From positions 340,379 to 404,378 of the forward strand of contig JODU01000015.1 in assembly GCA_000720845.1 (NCBI GenBank): a stretch of DNA of 64,000 nt, given 5' to 3'. How positions within the stretch are numbered: position 1 is the first letter of the stretch; each line of letters starts with the position of its first letter. Below the pieces are notes generated by a model. It saw only the letters and a program-made list of their open reading frames with translations. It was not told the DNA's origin and ran no database searches. The position numbers and the translations under genes were made by a program. Source of the stretch: Kitasatospora aureofaciens. Its GTDB lineage: Bacteria; Actinomycetota; Actinomycetes; Streptomycetales; Streptomycetaceae. Positions 36,120 through 44,808 of the stretch are shown here, one piece after another.

Positions 36120-37523
36120 ATGGCCGACGAGCAGGACAGGACCGAGTACCGCACCGAGCACGACTCCATGGGCGAGGTGCGGGTCCCCGCCCACGCCAAG
36201 TGGCGCGCCCAGACCCAGCGGGCGGTGGAGAACTTCCCCGTCTCCGGGCAGCGCATCGAGCGCGCACACATCGAGGCACTCGCGCGGATCAAGGGCGCGG
36301 CGGCCAAGGTCAACGCCGAGCTGGGGGTGCTCGACGAGGACGTCGCCGGCGCGATCCGGGAGGCGGCCGCCGAGGTGGCCGAGGGGAAGTGGGACGAGCA
36401 CTTCCCCGTCGACGTGTTCCAGACCGGGTCGGGGACCTCGTCCAACATGAACACCAACGAGGTCATCGCGACCCTGGCCACCGAGCGGCTCGGCCGCAAC
36501 GTGCACCCCAACGACCACGTCAACGCCTCCCAGTCGTCCAACGACGTCTTCCCGTCCTCGATCCACATCGCGGCCACCGCCGCCGTCACCCGGGACCTGG
36601 TCCCGGCCCTCGACCACCTCGCCGGCGCCCTGGAGCGCAAGGCGGAGGAGTTCGCCGACGTGGTGAAGTCCGGGCGCACGCACCTCATGGACGCCACGCC
36701 CGTCACCCTGGGCCAGGAGTTCGGCGGGTACGCGGCCCAGGTGCGGTACGGCATCGAGCGGCTCCAGGCGTCGCTCCCCCGGCTCGCCGAACTGCCGCTG
36801 GGCGGCACCGCGGTGGGCACCGGCATCAACACCCCGCCCGGTTTCTCCGCCGCCGTCATCGAGGAGGTCGCCCGCGCGACCGGGCTGCCGCTGACCGAGG
36901 CGCGGAACCACTTCGAGGCGCAGGGCGCCCGGGACGGCGTCGTCGAGACGAGCGGGCAGCTGCGGACCATCGCCGTCGGGCTCACGAAGATCGCCAACGA
37001 CCTGCGGTGGATGGCGTCCGGCCCGCGCACCGGCCTCGCGGAGATCTCGCTGCCCGACCTCCAGCCCGGCTCCTCCATCATGCCCGGCAAGGTCAACCCG
37101 GTGATCCCGGAGGCGGTGCTCATGGTCGCCGCCCAGGTCACCGGAAACGACGCGACGGTCGCCGCCGCCGGAGCGGCCGGCAACTTCGAGCTGAACGTCA
37201 TGCTGCCCGTCATCGCCAAGAACGTACTGGAGTCGGTGCGGCTGCTCGCCAACGTCTCCCGGCTGCTCGCCGACCGGACCGTGGACGGGATCGTCGCGCA
37301 CCCCGAGCGGGCCCGCGAGTACGCCGAGTCGTCGCCCTCCGTGGTCACGCCGCTCAACAAGTACATCGGGTACGAGGAGGCCGCCAGGGTCGCCAAGAAG
37401 GCGCTGGCCGAGCGGAAGACGATCCGTCAGGTCGTGCTGGAGGGCGGGTACGTCGAGCGCGGCGACCTGACGGACGACCAGCTGGACGAGGCGCTGGACG
37501 TGCTGCGGATGACCCGCCCGTGA
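36120..37523 (+). CDS. fumC: Class II fumarate hydratase
   Basis: Iron-independent fumarase of the aspartase/fumarase superfamily, 467 residues. Signature segments are FQTGSGTSSNMNTNEVIATL, NDHVNASQSSNDVFPSSIHI, SGRTHLMDATPVTLGQEF and the SS-loop GSSIMPGKVNPVIPE. It can replace the oxygen-sensitive class I enzyme during oxidative stress or iron shortage. The ATG at 36120 lies 77 bases after fumA on the same strand, so co-transcription is possible, although the gap has room for a separate promoter. Confidence 0.97.
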   Translation: MADEQDRTEYRTEHDSMGEVRVPAHAKWRAQTQRAVENFPVSGQRIERAHIEALARIKGAAAKVNAELGVLDEDVAGAIREAAAEVAEGKWDEHFPVDVFQTGSGTSSNMNTNEVIATLATERLGRNVHPNDHVNASQSSNDVFPSSIHIAATAAVTRDLVPALDHLAGALERKAEEFADVVKSGRTHLMDATPVTLGQEFGGYAAQVRYGIERLQASLPRLAELPLGGTAVGTGINTPPGFSAAVIEEVARATGLPLTEARNHFEAQGARDGVVETSGQLRTIAVGLTKIANDLRWMASGPRTGLAEISLPDLQPGSSIMPGKVNPVIPEAVLMVAAQVTGNDATVAAAGAAGNFELNVMLPVIAKNVLESVRLLANVSRLLADRTVDGIVAHPERAREYAESSPSVVTPLNKYIGYEEAARVAKKALAERKTIRQVVLEGGYVERGDLTDDQLDEALDVLRMTRP

Positions 37524-37599
37524 GGAGTCCCGGCGCGGCCCGGGGCGTACGCCGGCGCACGCCGTCGCGGTCTCCGGGGCGTCGATTGGTCATGGCACC

Positions 37600-37605
37600 T
37601 AATAT
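37600..37605 (+). promoter_or_regulatory. -10 element (TAATAT) placing the transcript start at the DUF402 ATG
   Basis: TAATAT is followed by six bases and then the ATG at 37612. This spacing puts the transcription start on the A of the start codon, the typical layout of a leaderless Streptomyces message. No ribosome site precedes the ATG, which agrees. Confidence 0.55.
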
Positions 37606-37611
37606 CTCTCC

Positions 37612-38316
37612 ATGGCAGACGGAGAAGCGGTGAGCGCGGGGGCGGGAGCGGACGGCCCGGCGGGCCCGGTGGACCACTGGGCCCCCGGCAGTCACATCCT
37701 GTGGCGGTACCGGGAGAACGGCGGACCGCACCCGCACATCGCGCGCCCCGTCACCGTCGTACGGGACGACGCCGAACTGCTCGCCGTATGGCTGGCGCCC
37801 GGCACCGAGTGCGTGAAGCCGGTCCTCGCCGACGGCACGCCGGTGCACCTGGAACCGCTGGCCACGCGCTACACCAAGCCGCGCACGGTGCAGCGCGACC
37901 GGTGGTTCGGCACGGGGGTGCTGAAGCTGGCTCGGCCGGGCGAGGCCTGGTCGGTGTGGCTGTTCTGGGACCCGGGCTGGCGGTTCAAGAACTGGTACGT
38001 GAACCTGGAGGAGCCGCTGACCCGTTGGGAGGGCGGGGTCGACTCGGAGGACCACTTCCTGGACATCTCCGTCCACCCGGACCGCACCTGGCACTGGCGG
38101 GACGAGGACGAGTTCGCTCAGGCCCAGCGGGACCGGCTGATGGACCCGGCGCTGGCCGAGCGGGTGCGCCGGGCGGGCCGGGCCGCGGTCGCGGAGATCC
38201 GCGCCTGGGGGACCCCGTTCGCCGACGGCTGGGAGCACTGGCGCCCCGATCCGGCGTGGCCGGTACCGGCCCTGCCGGCGGACTGGGATCGCACGCCCGC
38301 GCACGTCTCCTCATGA
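37612..38316 (+). CDS. DUF402-domain protein, probable nucleotide or phosphate-ester hydrolase
   Basis: Protein of 234 residues. The DUF402 domain covers roughly residues 60-190, with FGTGVLKLARPGEAWSVWLF, WDPGWRFKNWYVNLEEPLTR and VDSEDHFLDISVHPD, which carries the acidic metal-binding residues. Characterised members are nucleoside diphosphate phosphatases and the fosfomycin-pathway hydrolase FomD, so a metal-dependent phosphohydrolase is likely. A -10 element six bases ahead of the ATG suggests a leaderless message. The neighbours do not indicate a pathway. Confidence 0.85.
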   Translation: MADGEAVSAGAGADGPAGPVDHWAPGSHILWRYRENGGPHPHIARPVTVVRDDAELLAVWLAPGTECVKPVLADGTPVHLEPLATRYTKPRTVQRDRWFGTGVLKLARPGEAWSVWLFWDPGWRFKNWYVNLEEPLTRWEGGVDSEDHFLDISVHPDRTWHWRDEDEFAQAQRDRLMDPALAERVRRAGRAAVAEIRAWGTPFADGWEHWRPDPAWPVPALPADWDRTPAHVSS

Positions 38317-38434
38317 GACCCTTGATGTGCCCCCCGGCAACAAACGTAGGATCGTCCTCCGCAATGAGCGCGGCAGCGGCAACCGGCGGAGCGTGCGCTG
38401 TGCTTGACCGATCGTCACCGAGGGGCGGCAGGAC

Positions 38435-38617
38435 GTGAGCGAGGGGTACGAGGGCAACACGCGGGCGGACCGCAGACGGTCCGCCGGTGACACAGGAACA
38501 GCCTCTGACCACGCGGGAACCCCGTTCCTTGGACACGGATTGCGGGTATCGGGATTTCTGCGGGACGAACTGCACGCGCCGCGCGCAGTCCCGGACGGAT
38601 GGATTCGACACGCGTGA
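38435..38617 (+). CDS. Possible 60-residue protein coupled to the SpoIIE-type gene
   Basis: A short frame starting at a GTG after GGGGCGGCAGGAC. It encodes a charged, unstructured-looking peptide (SEGYEGNTRADRRRSAG at the start, DELHAPRAVPDGWIRHA at the end) with no recognised domain. Its TGA overlaps a GTG at 38614 that is in frame with the phosphatase gene, a classic coupling arrangement. Third-position GC is lower than in true neighbours, so it may be only an untranslated leader. Confidence 0.35.
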   Translation: MSEGYEGNTRADRRRSAGDTGTASDHAGTPFLGHGLRVSGFLRDELHAPRAVPDGWIRHA

Positions 38618-40761
38618 CGGAGCACCCGACCTCCTTCGACCGCCCCTCGCCGGGCGCCGACCCCGCGGATCCCCGCGGGGCGCTCCTGCGTACCCCCGTG
38701 CCGCCGCGCGCCTCCGGTTCCGCGTTACCGGCCCAGGGGGGTGCCGGTCAGACGCCGCCCGCCGCGGGCGAGGACTCCCCGGGGGCCTTCGAGCACTCCC
38801 AGCCGGGCGCCGAGCAGTCCGCCGAGCCCGACGCACACCGTCCGCGGCCGGCGGCCGAGGGCGTCCCGGTCCAGCCGGGCGGCGGGCAGCCCGTCGGCAC
38901 GGCCGCCGGCGGCCCGCCCGCGGACGGTGTGTCTCCCGGCGGCGCCTCCGGCGGGCAGGCAGGCCTGGTGCTGCCGGGCTCCGGCGCTCCGGCCGGTGCC
39001 GCGGGCCCGGACCGGCGCACCGGGCAGCCCACCGCGCCCGGCCGGCCCACACCCATGCGGCGCGACGGGGACCGGCTGCGGTTCGTGGGCGCCGCGACCC
39101 GGCGGATCGCCCGGGGCATGGACCTCGACGAGATCGTGATGGGGCTGTGCCGGGCCACCGTGCCCACGTTCGCGGACGCCATCCTGGTCTATCTGCGCGA
39201 ACCGCTGCCCGTCGGCGACGAGCGGCCCACCGGTCCCCTGGTGCTGCGGTTGCGGCGCACCGACCGCATACCGGCCGAGCGGGACACCGAGGGCGGCTTC
39301 ACCCCCGCCGCCCAGCCGGAGCCCTCCGAGCTGGAGACGGTCGGCGCCGAGCTGTGCGAGGTGCGGCCGGGCAGCGCGCTGGCCGAGGTGCTGCGCGGGG
39401 TGCGCCCGGTGTTCACGGACACGCCCGCCGCCCGCGCCGCGCTGCCGGACCTGCTGAGCGAGGAGCGCGACTTCCCCCTGCCCGACGGCCGCAGGGCGAT
39501 CCTCGCCCCGCTGCGCGGCCGGCGCCGGGTGATCGGTGCCGCGCTGTTCCTGCGCGGCCCCGAGCGCGTCGCCTTCGAGGCCGACGACCTGCTGGTGGCC
39601 GCGCAACTCGCCACGCACAGCGCCCTCGGCATCGACAAGGCGGTGCTGTACGGGCGTGAGGCGTACATCGCCGACGAGCTGCAGCGCACCATGCTCCCGG
39701 AGAACCTGCCGCGCTGCACCGGCGTGCGGCTGGCCTCCCGCTACCTCCCGGCCGCCGAGACCGCGCGGGTCGGCGGCGACTGGTACGACGCCATCCCGCT
39801 GCCCGGCAGCCGGGTCGCGCTGGTCGTCGGCGACGTCATGGGCCACTCCATGACCTCGGCGGCCATCATGGGGCAGCTGCGGACCACGGCGCAGACCCTG
39901 GCCGGGCTCGACCTGCCGCCGCAGGAGGTGCTCCACCACCTGGACGAGCAGGCCCAGCGGCTCGGCACCGACCGCATGGCGACCTGCCTGTACGCGGTGT
40001 ACGACCCGGTCTCGCACCGCATCACCGTCGCCAACGCCGGCCACCCGCCGCCGGTGCTGCTGCACATGGACGGCCACGCCGAGGTGCTGCGGGTGCCGGC
40101 CGGCGCCCCGATCGGGGTGGGCGGCGTGGACTTCGAGGCGGTGGAGCTGGACGCCCCGGCCGGTGCGACCCTGCTGTTGTACACGGACGGGCTGGTCGAG
40201 TCCCGGCTGCGCGACGTGTGGACCGGCATAGAGCAGCTGCGGGAACGCCTGGCGGCGACCGCGCAGCTCACCGGTCCGGACCATCCGCCGCCCCTGGAAG
40301 CCCTGTGCGACGAGGTGCTCGACATGCTCGGCCCGGGGGACCGGGACGACGACATCGCGCTGCTCGCCGCCCGCTTCGACGGCATCGCGCCCAGCGACGT
40401 GGCGTACTGGTTCCTGGACCCCGAGGACGCGGCCCCCGGCAAGGCCCGCCGCCTGGCCCGGCGGGCGCTCGCCCGCTGGGGCATGGAGGACCTCACGGAC
40501 TCCGTGGAGCTGCTCGTCAGCGAGGTCGTGACCAACGCGGTGCGGTACGCGACGAAGCCGGTCACCCTGCGGCTGCTGCGCACGGACGTGCTGCGCTGCG
40601 AGGTCGGCGACGACGTGCCGCAGCTGCCCCGGCTGCGGCAGGCGCGCGCCACCGACGAGGGCGGGCGCGGGCTGTACCTGGTGAACCGGCTGGCCCGGCG
40701 CTGGGGCGCGACGCGCCTGAGCACCGGCAAGGTGGTGTGGTTCGAGCTGAACCGCGGCTGA
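38599..40761 (+). CDS. SpoIIE-type PP2C phosphatase with GAF and C-terminal HATPase domains
   Basis: Signalling protein of up to 720 residues. The first 150 are Pro/Gly/Ala-rich. A GAF-like sensor domain follows (about 155-350), then the SpoIIE/PP2C domain (RVGGDWYDAIPLPGSRVALV, VGDVMGHSMTSAAIMGQLRT, LLLYTDGLVESR) and a C-terminal anti-sigma-type ATPase domain (LLVSEVVTNAVRYATKPVTL, GGRGLYLVNRLARRWGATRL). Combining phosphatase and kinase-like modules in one protein suggests control of a partner-switching module. Start may be ATG 38599 or GTG 38614, the latter overlapping a short upstream frame. No sigma factor is adjacent. Confidence 0.92.
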   Translation: MDSTRVTEHPTSFDRPSPGADPADPRGALLRTPVPPRASGSALPAQGGAGQTPPAAGEDSPGAFEHSQPGAEQSAEPDAHRPRPAAEGVPVQPGGGQPVGTAAGGPPADGVSPGGASGGQAGLVLPGSGAPAGAAGPDRRTGQPTAPGRPTPMRRDGDRLRFVGAATRRIARGMDLDEIVMGLCRATVPTFADAILVYLREPLPVGDERPTGPLVLRLRRTDRIPAERDTEGGFTPAAQPEPSELETVGAELCEVRPGSALAEVLRGVRPVFTDTPAARAALPDLLSEERDFPLPDGRRAILAPLRGRRRVIGAALFLRGPERVAFEADDLLVAAQLATHSALGIDKAVLYGREAYIADELQRTMLPENLPRCTGVRLASRYLPAAETARVGGDWYDAIPLPGSRVALVVGDVMGHSMTSAAIMGQLRTTAQTLAGLDLPPQEVLHHLDEQAQRLGTDRMATCLYAVYDPVSHRITVANAGHPPPVLLHMDGHAEVLRVPAGAPIGVGGVDFEAVELDAPAGATLLLYTDGLVESRLRDVWTGIEQLRERLAATAQLTGPDHPPPLEALCDEVLDMLGPGDRDDDIALLAARFDGIAPSDVAYWFLDPEDAAPGKARRLARRALARWGMEDLTDSVELLVSEVVTNAVRYATKPVTLRLLRTDVLRCEVGDDVPQLPRLRQARATDEGGRGLYLVNRLARRWGATRLSTGKVVWFELNRG

Positions 40762-40776
40762 GGCCCAGAAGCGGTG

Positions 40777-40824
40777 AACGCGTGAAGGGGCGCCCGGTGC
40801 TCACCGGGCGCCCCTTCACGCGTT
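40777..40824. terminator. Perfect 22-bp hairpin terminator
   Basis: The arms 40777-40798 and 40803-40824 are perfectly complementary over 22 bases with a four-base loop. It lies between the convergent phosphatase and penicillin-binding-protein genes and should stop transcription from both sides, although no T-run follows. Confidence 0.9.
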
Positions 40825-40841
40825 CTGCGACTCCAGACCGT

Positions 40842-43214
40842 CTACGGCACCCAGTCCCCGCCGGGGAACCCGGGCTCTCCCGACTCGGTGGACCCGCCGC
40901 CGTCCGGCGGGGGTTCGGTGGACGGGCTGTTCGACGGCGAGTTCGTCGGCGACTCGGGCGGCGCCTCGGTCGTCGGATCGTTCGACGGCGGTGCCTCGGT
41001 CGTCGGCTCCTTGGACGGGGGCGGCGCCTCGGTCGTCGGCTCCTTGGACGGTGAGTGGCTCGGCGACTGGGAGGTCGACGGCGACCTGCTGGGCTTCACG
41101 GCGGCACCCTGCTTGGTGTCCAGGTCGAACTTGGTGACCTCGTCCATGACGCCGAAGGTGTACGCGGCCCAGATCTCCGCCGGGGGGCCACCGCCGTTGA
41201 CGCGGTAGTCGACGCCGGCGGCCTTGTACATCGGGACCTGCGGGTGCGGTGCCTTGTCGTCCTCGCCGAACAGACCGACCGAGGTGACAAGACCCGGGGT
41301 GAAGCCGGTGAACCAGGCCGACTTGTTGTTGTCGGAGGTACCGGTCTTGCCGGCCACCTGCTGACCGTCCCGCAGCGGGTTCTCCCGTACGGACGTCTTG
41401 GCCGTACCGTCGTCGACCACGCCGGTGAGCACGGAGGTCACCGTGTCCGCGGCCTCCCGGCTGATGACCTCCTCGCCGATGGGGTCGGGCATCTCGACCG
41501 TGCGGTCCTTGTGCTCGACCGACTTCACGATCGCCGGGGTGACCTTCTTGCCGTGGTTGTCGAAGGTGGCGTAGACGCCGGCCATCTCCAGCGGGCTGGC
41601 GCCCATACTGCCCAGGGTCTGCGCGGGCACGGCCTGCTCGCCCTCGGTGTCCATGCCGAGGTCGGCCGCGACCTTCATGACCTCGGGCATGCCGACGTCG
41701 ATGCCCATCTGCGCGAAGACGGAGTTGACCGACTTGTTCATCGCCTCCTGCACGTCGATCTCGCCGTAGTCCCGGTCGTCCTCGTTGGGCGGGGCGAAGC
41801 CGACCTTCTGGTCGCCGTCCATCACGGGGCGCTCGCTGTCGCCGTCGTAGAGGGTGTTGGCCGTGATCGGCACGCCGTCCTGGGTCTCGGCGTCGTGGTC
41901 CACGGCGGCGGCGAGGATCACCGGCTTGAAGGTGGAGGCGGGCTGGTAGTCGTCGCGGGTGGCGTTGTTGGTGTAGTGCTTCAGGTAGTTCACGCCGCCG
42001 TACATCGCCACGACGGAGCCCGTCTTCGGGTCGACCGAGACGGCTCCGGCCTGGACGTCCGCGTCGACCTTGCGCTTGTCGGGGTCCAGCTTGCTGGTGA
42101 GCTTCTCCTTGACCGCCTTCTCCAGCGCGGCCTGCTTCTTCTTGTCGATGTTGAGCGTGACGGTGTAGCCGCCGAGGTCCACCAGGGCCTTGGCCTGCTC
42201 CATGTCCTCGGCGGCGCCCTGGGCGACGAGCTGCTTCTTGAGCGCGAAGTTGGCCGCGTCCACCAGGTATCCGGTCTGGCCGTCCATCCCCGCGGCGGCC
42301 TTGGGTTCCTTGGGCGTCGGGAACTTCATGCCCTGCCGGTCGGAAGCGCTCAGCCACTTCTGCTCGACCATGTTGTCCAGGACGTAGTTCCAGCGCTCCT
42401 GGACGAGCTTTTTGCCGGTCTCGCTGGCGATCGCCCAGTCGTACTGGTTCGGTGCCTGGAGCAACGCGGAGAGGTACGCGCCCTGTTCGACCGTCAGGTC
42501 CTCGGCGTCGACGCGGTAGTAGGCCTGGGCGGCGGCCTGGATGCCGTAGGCGCCGCGGCCGTAGTAGCTCGTGTTGATGTAGCCGGCCAGGATGTAGTCC
42601 TTGGACTTCTCCCGGTCCAGCTTCAGGGAGATGACCAGTTCCTTCAGCTTGCGCGAGACCGTCTGTTCCTGGCTCAGGTAGTAGTTCTTGACGTACTGCT
42701 GGGTGATCGTCGAACCGCCTTGCGCGCCCTTGCCGGAGAGGGTGTTGAGCACACCGCGCGTGGTGCCCTTGAGGTCGACGCCCGCGTCCTTGTAGAAGGT
42801 CTTGTTCTCGGCGGCGACGAAGGTGCGCTGGACGTCCTTGGGGATCTTGGCGAGGTCGACGATCTCACGGTTGCGCTCGCCCGTGCGGGCCATGATGCTG
42901 CCGTCGCTGTACTTGTAGACGTTGCTCTGCAGCTCGGCCTCGGGGTTGCCCTCGGGGATGTCGATCATCATGTACAGCACGATGAAGGCGCCCATGCCGA
43001 GCAGGCAGAGGCCGAAGAACGTGCCCAGGATCTTCTTCCAGGTGAACAGCCGGCGTATCCGGCTCTTCCCGCCCGCGGCCCCGCCCGCGCCCGACGAACG
43101 GCGGCGTTTCGGCGCCGCGCGGCGTCCACCGCGCTGTCGCGCTTTTCTCTCTTCCGCTCGTCCCATGGATCCGATCCGCTCCGCTTCGGTCATCTGTGGG
43201 CGCGCACTGCTCAC
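40842..43214 (-). CDS. Class A (bifunctional) penicillin-binding protein
   Basis: Peptidoglycan polymerase of 790 residues. A basic cytoplasmic N-terminus and one membrane helix (about 60-85) lead into a GT51 glycosyltransferase (TFVAAENKTFYKDAGVD, GGSTITQQYVKNYYL) and a transpeptidase with SxxK in PASTFKPVI, SxN in NKSVNSVFAQ and KTG in VAGKTGTSDNN. The last 80 residues form a Ser/Pro/Thr/Glu-rich tail with the repeated unit KEPTTEAPP, probably wall-spanning. The start is the GTG at 43214; a later ATG (MTEAERIG) also fits. It is divergent from the SPFH gene. Confidence 0.95.
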   Translation of the reverse strand: MSSARPQMTEAERIGSMGRAEERKARQRGGRRAAPKRRRSSGAGGAAGGKSRIRRLFTWKKILGTFFGLCLLGMGAFIVLYMMIDIPEGNPEAELQSNVYKYSDGSIMARTGERNREIVDLAKIPKDVQRTFVAAENKTFYKDAGVDLKGTTRGVLNTLSGKGAQGGSTITQQYVKNYYLSQEQTVSRKLKELVISLKLDREKSKDYILAGYINTSYYGRGAYGIQAAAQAYYRVDAEDLTVEQGAYLSALLQAPNQYDWAIASETGKKLVQERWNYVLDNMVEQKWLSASDRQGMKFPTPKEPKAAAGMDGQTGYLVDAANFALKKQLVAQGAAEDMEQAKALVDLGGYTVTLNIDKKKQAALEKAVKEKLTSKLDPDKRKVDADVQAGAVSVDPKTGSVVAMYGGVNYLKHYTNNATRDDYQPASTFKPVILAAAVDHDAETQDGVPITANTLYDGDSERPVMDGDQKVGFAPPNEDDRDYGEIDVQEAMNKSVNSVFAQMGIDVGMPEVMKVAADLGMDTEGEQAVPAQTLGSMGASPLEMAGVYATFDNHGKKVTPAIVKSVEHKDRTVEMPDPIGEEVISREAADTVTSVLTGVVDDGTAKTSVRENPLRDGQQVAGKTGTSDNNKSAWFTGFTPGLVTSVGLFGEDDKAPHPQVPMYKAAGVDYRVNGGGPPAEIWAAYTFGVMDEVTKFDLDTKQGAAVKPSRSPSTSQSPSHSPSKEPTTEAPPPSKEPTTEAPPSNDPTTEAPPESPTNSPSNSPSTEPPPDGGGSTESGEPGFPGGDWVP

Positions 43215-43414
43215 GCGTCACACAGGTTCGTCGCTCAGGTCAGCTCAGAAAGCTAACACCGGGAGATGTGACAAACGGCAACCGATCCGGCCTTGTACGG
43301 ACGTGAGAATCAGCACCCGTTCCACAGGAACCGACGTACGAGAGGGGTTCAGGGTTGTGATCGGCGGGTAAAGTGCTATCAGTTTGCCAGCAAAGAGAGA
43401 ACGGGGGACTACCC

Positions 43415-44353
43415 ATGTCCACGCACGATGCCCCACAGGTCACCGCCGATGTGCCCGAGATGCCGACGCCCCGGGTCCGCGAGATCCAGGCGCCCAGCAT
43501 CGGCGGCGGCCTCGCGCTGCTGCTGGGTCTGGTCGGGCTGCTGGTCGGCGCCGGCCTGATCGTCACCGCGACCGCGGTCACCGCCACCGGCGCGAAGGCG
43601 GTGCTGATCATCGCGGGCATCGTGATCGCCCTGGCCGCCTTCCTCGCGATGTGCGGCCTGAACATGGTGGCGCCGGGCGAGGCCCGCGTGGTGCAGCTCT
43701 TCGGGCGGTACCGGGGGACGATCCGGCAGGACGGCCTGCGCTGGGTCAACCCCTTCACCTCCCGCACCAAGATCTCGACCCGGGTGCGCAACCACGAGAC
43801 GGCCGTCCTGAAGGTCAACGACGCCTACGGCAACCCCATCGAGCTGGCGGCGGTCGTGGTGTGGCGGGTGGAGGACACCGCGCAGGCCACCTTCGAGGTG
43901 GACGACTACATCGAGTTCGTCTCCACCCAGACCGAGGCGGCCGTGCGGCACATCGCCATCGAGTACCCCTACGACGCCCACGACGAGGACGGCCTCTCGC
44001 TGCGCGGCAACGCCGAGGAGATCACCGAGAAGCTCGCCGTCGAGCTGCACGCACGCGTGGAGGCGGCCGGGGTGGAGATCATCGAGTCCCGCTTCACGCA
44101 CCTCGCCTACGCGCCGGAGATCGCCTCGGCCATGCTCCAGCGGCAGCAGGCCGGCGCGGTCGTCGCGGCCCGGCGGCAGATCGTGGACGGCGCGGTCGGC
44201 ATGGTCGAGGCGGCGCTGGTCCGCATCAGCGAGCAGGGCATCGTGGAGCTGGACGACGAGCGGAAGGCGGCGATGGTGTCCAACCTGATGGTCGTGCTCT
44301 GCGGGGACCGCGCCGCCCAGCCGGTCCTGAACACGGGGACGCTCTACCAGTGA
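43415..44353 (+). CDS. SPFH / band-7 membrane protein
   Basis: Flotillin/prohibitin-like protein of 312 residues. Two hydrophobic helices (about 29-52 and 60-80) precede the SPFH domain, with MCGLNMVAPGEARVVQLFGR, WVNPFTSRTKISTRVRNHET, LAAVVVWRVEDTAQATFEVD and an alanine-rich helical end (ASAMLQRQQAGAVVAARRQI). Such proteins organise membrane microdomains. GGGGGA precedes the ATG. The following ribbon-helix-helix gene overlaps its stop by four bases, which ties the two functionally. Confidence 0.93.
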   Translation: MSTHDAPQVTADVPEMPTPRVREIQAPSIGGGLALLLGLVGLLVGAGLIVTATAVTATGAKAVLIIAGIVIALAAFLAMCGLNMVAPGEARVVQLFGRYRGTIRQDGLRWVNPFTSRTKISTRVRNHETAVLKVNDAYGNPIELAAVVVWRVEDTAQATFEVDDYIEFVSTQTEAAVRHIAIEYPYDAHDEDGLSLRGNAEEITEKLAVELHARVEAAGVEIIESRFTHLAYAPEIASAMLQRQQAGAVVAARRQIVDGAVGMVEAALVRISEQGIVELDDERKAAMVSNLMVVLCGDRAAQPVLNTGTLYQ

Positions 44354-44628
44354 CGACCCCGCCCGAGGGCTCCGCGCCGTCCGGTGGCCCGTCACCCGGG
44401 CGTCGGCCGCGGCAGCGCAAGCAGGTGCTGCTGCGGCTCGACCCTCAGGTGTACGAGGCACTGGCCCGCTGGGCGGGCGACGAGCTGCGCTCGGCCAACG
44501 CCCAGATCGAGTTCCTGCTCCGCAGGGCGCTGGCGGAGGCCGGCCGGCTGCCCGGTGACGCCGGGCCGCTGCCTCGCCGCGGCCGCCCACCGGGGAGCGG
44601 GGGCCCGGGGGCCGCGCCACCGCCCTGA
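44350..44628 (+). CDS. Ribbon-helix-helix (Arc-type) protein coupled to the SPFH gene
   Basis: Small basic protein of 92 residues. RKQVLLRLDPQVYEALARWA then GDELRSANAQIEFLLRRALA is an Arc/MetJ-like ribbon-helix-helix fold; the flanks are Pro/Gly-rich and disordered. Its GTG overlaps the stop codon of the SPFH gene (GTGA), so translation is coupled. Family members either bind DNA or form oligomeric adaptors. Which applies next to a membrane scaffold protein is unclear. Confidence 0.82.
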   Translation: MTTPPEGSAPSGGPSPGRRPRQRKQVLLRLDPQVYEALARWAGDELRSANAQIEFLLRRALAEAGRLPGDAGPLPRRGRPPGSGGPGAAPPP

Positions 44629-44768
44629 CCACCCTGAACGCCTTCGCCGGCCGCACCACCGCAGCGATGCGGAGGTGCGGCCTCCGTCGTAGCGGAACCG
44701 TGACAATCGCCTCCGACCTGCGGCTCGGCCGCCCTGGTGAACCCGCCGCCACGGCCTCTGCACCGTGC

Positions 44769-44787
44769 GTATACATGGGGCGTATAC
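44769..44787. promoter_or_regulatory. Candidate PadR operator
   Basis: Two GTATAC palindromes at 44769-44774 and 44782-44787, each inside GCGTATACA, are 13 bases apart and end 21 bases before the PadR start. The AT-rich paired sites fit autoregulation of the PadR/ABC operon. The spacing would allow adjacent dimers. Confidence 0.5.
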
Positions 44788-44808
44788 ACCGTGTGTAGAG
44801 TGCTCGGC

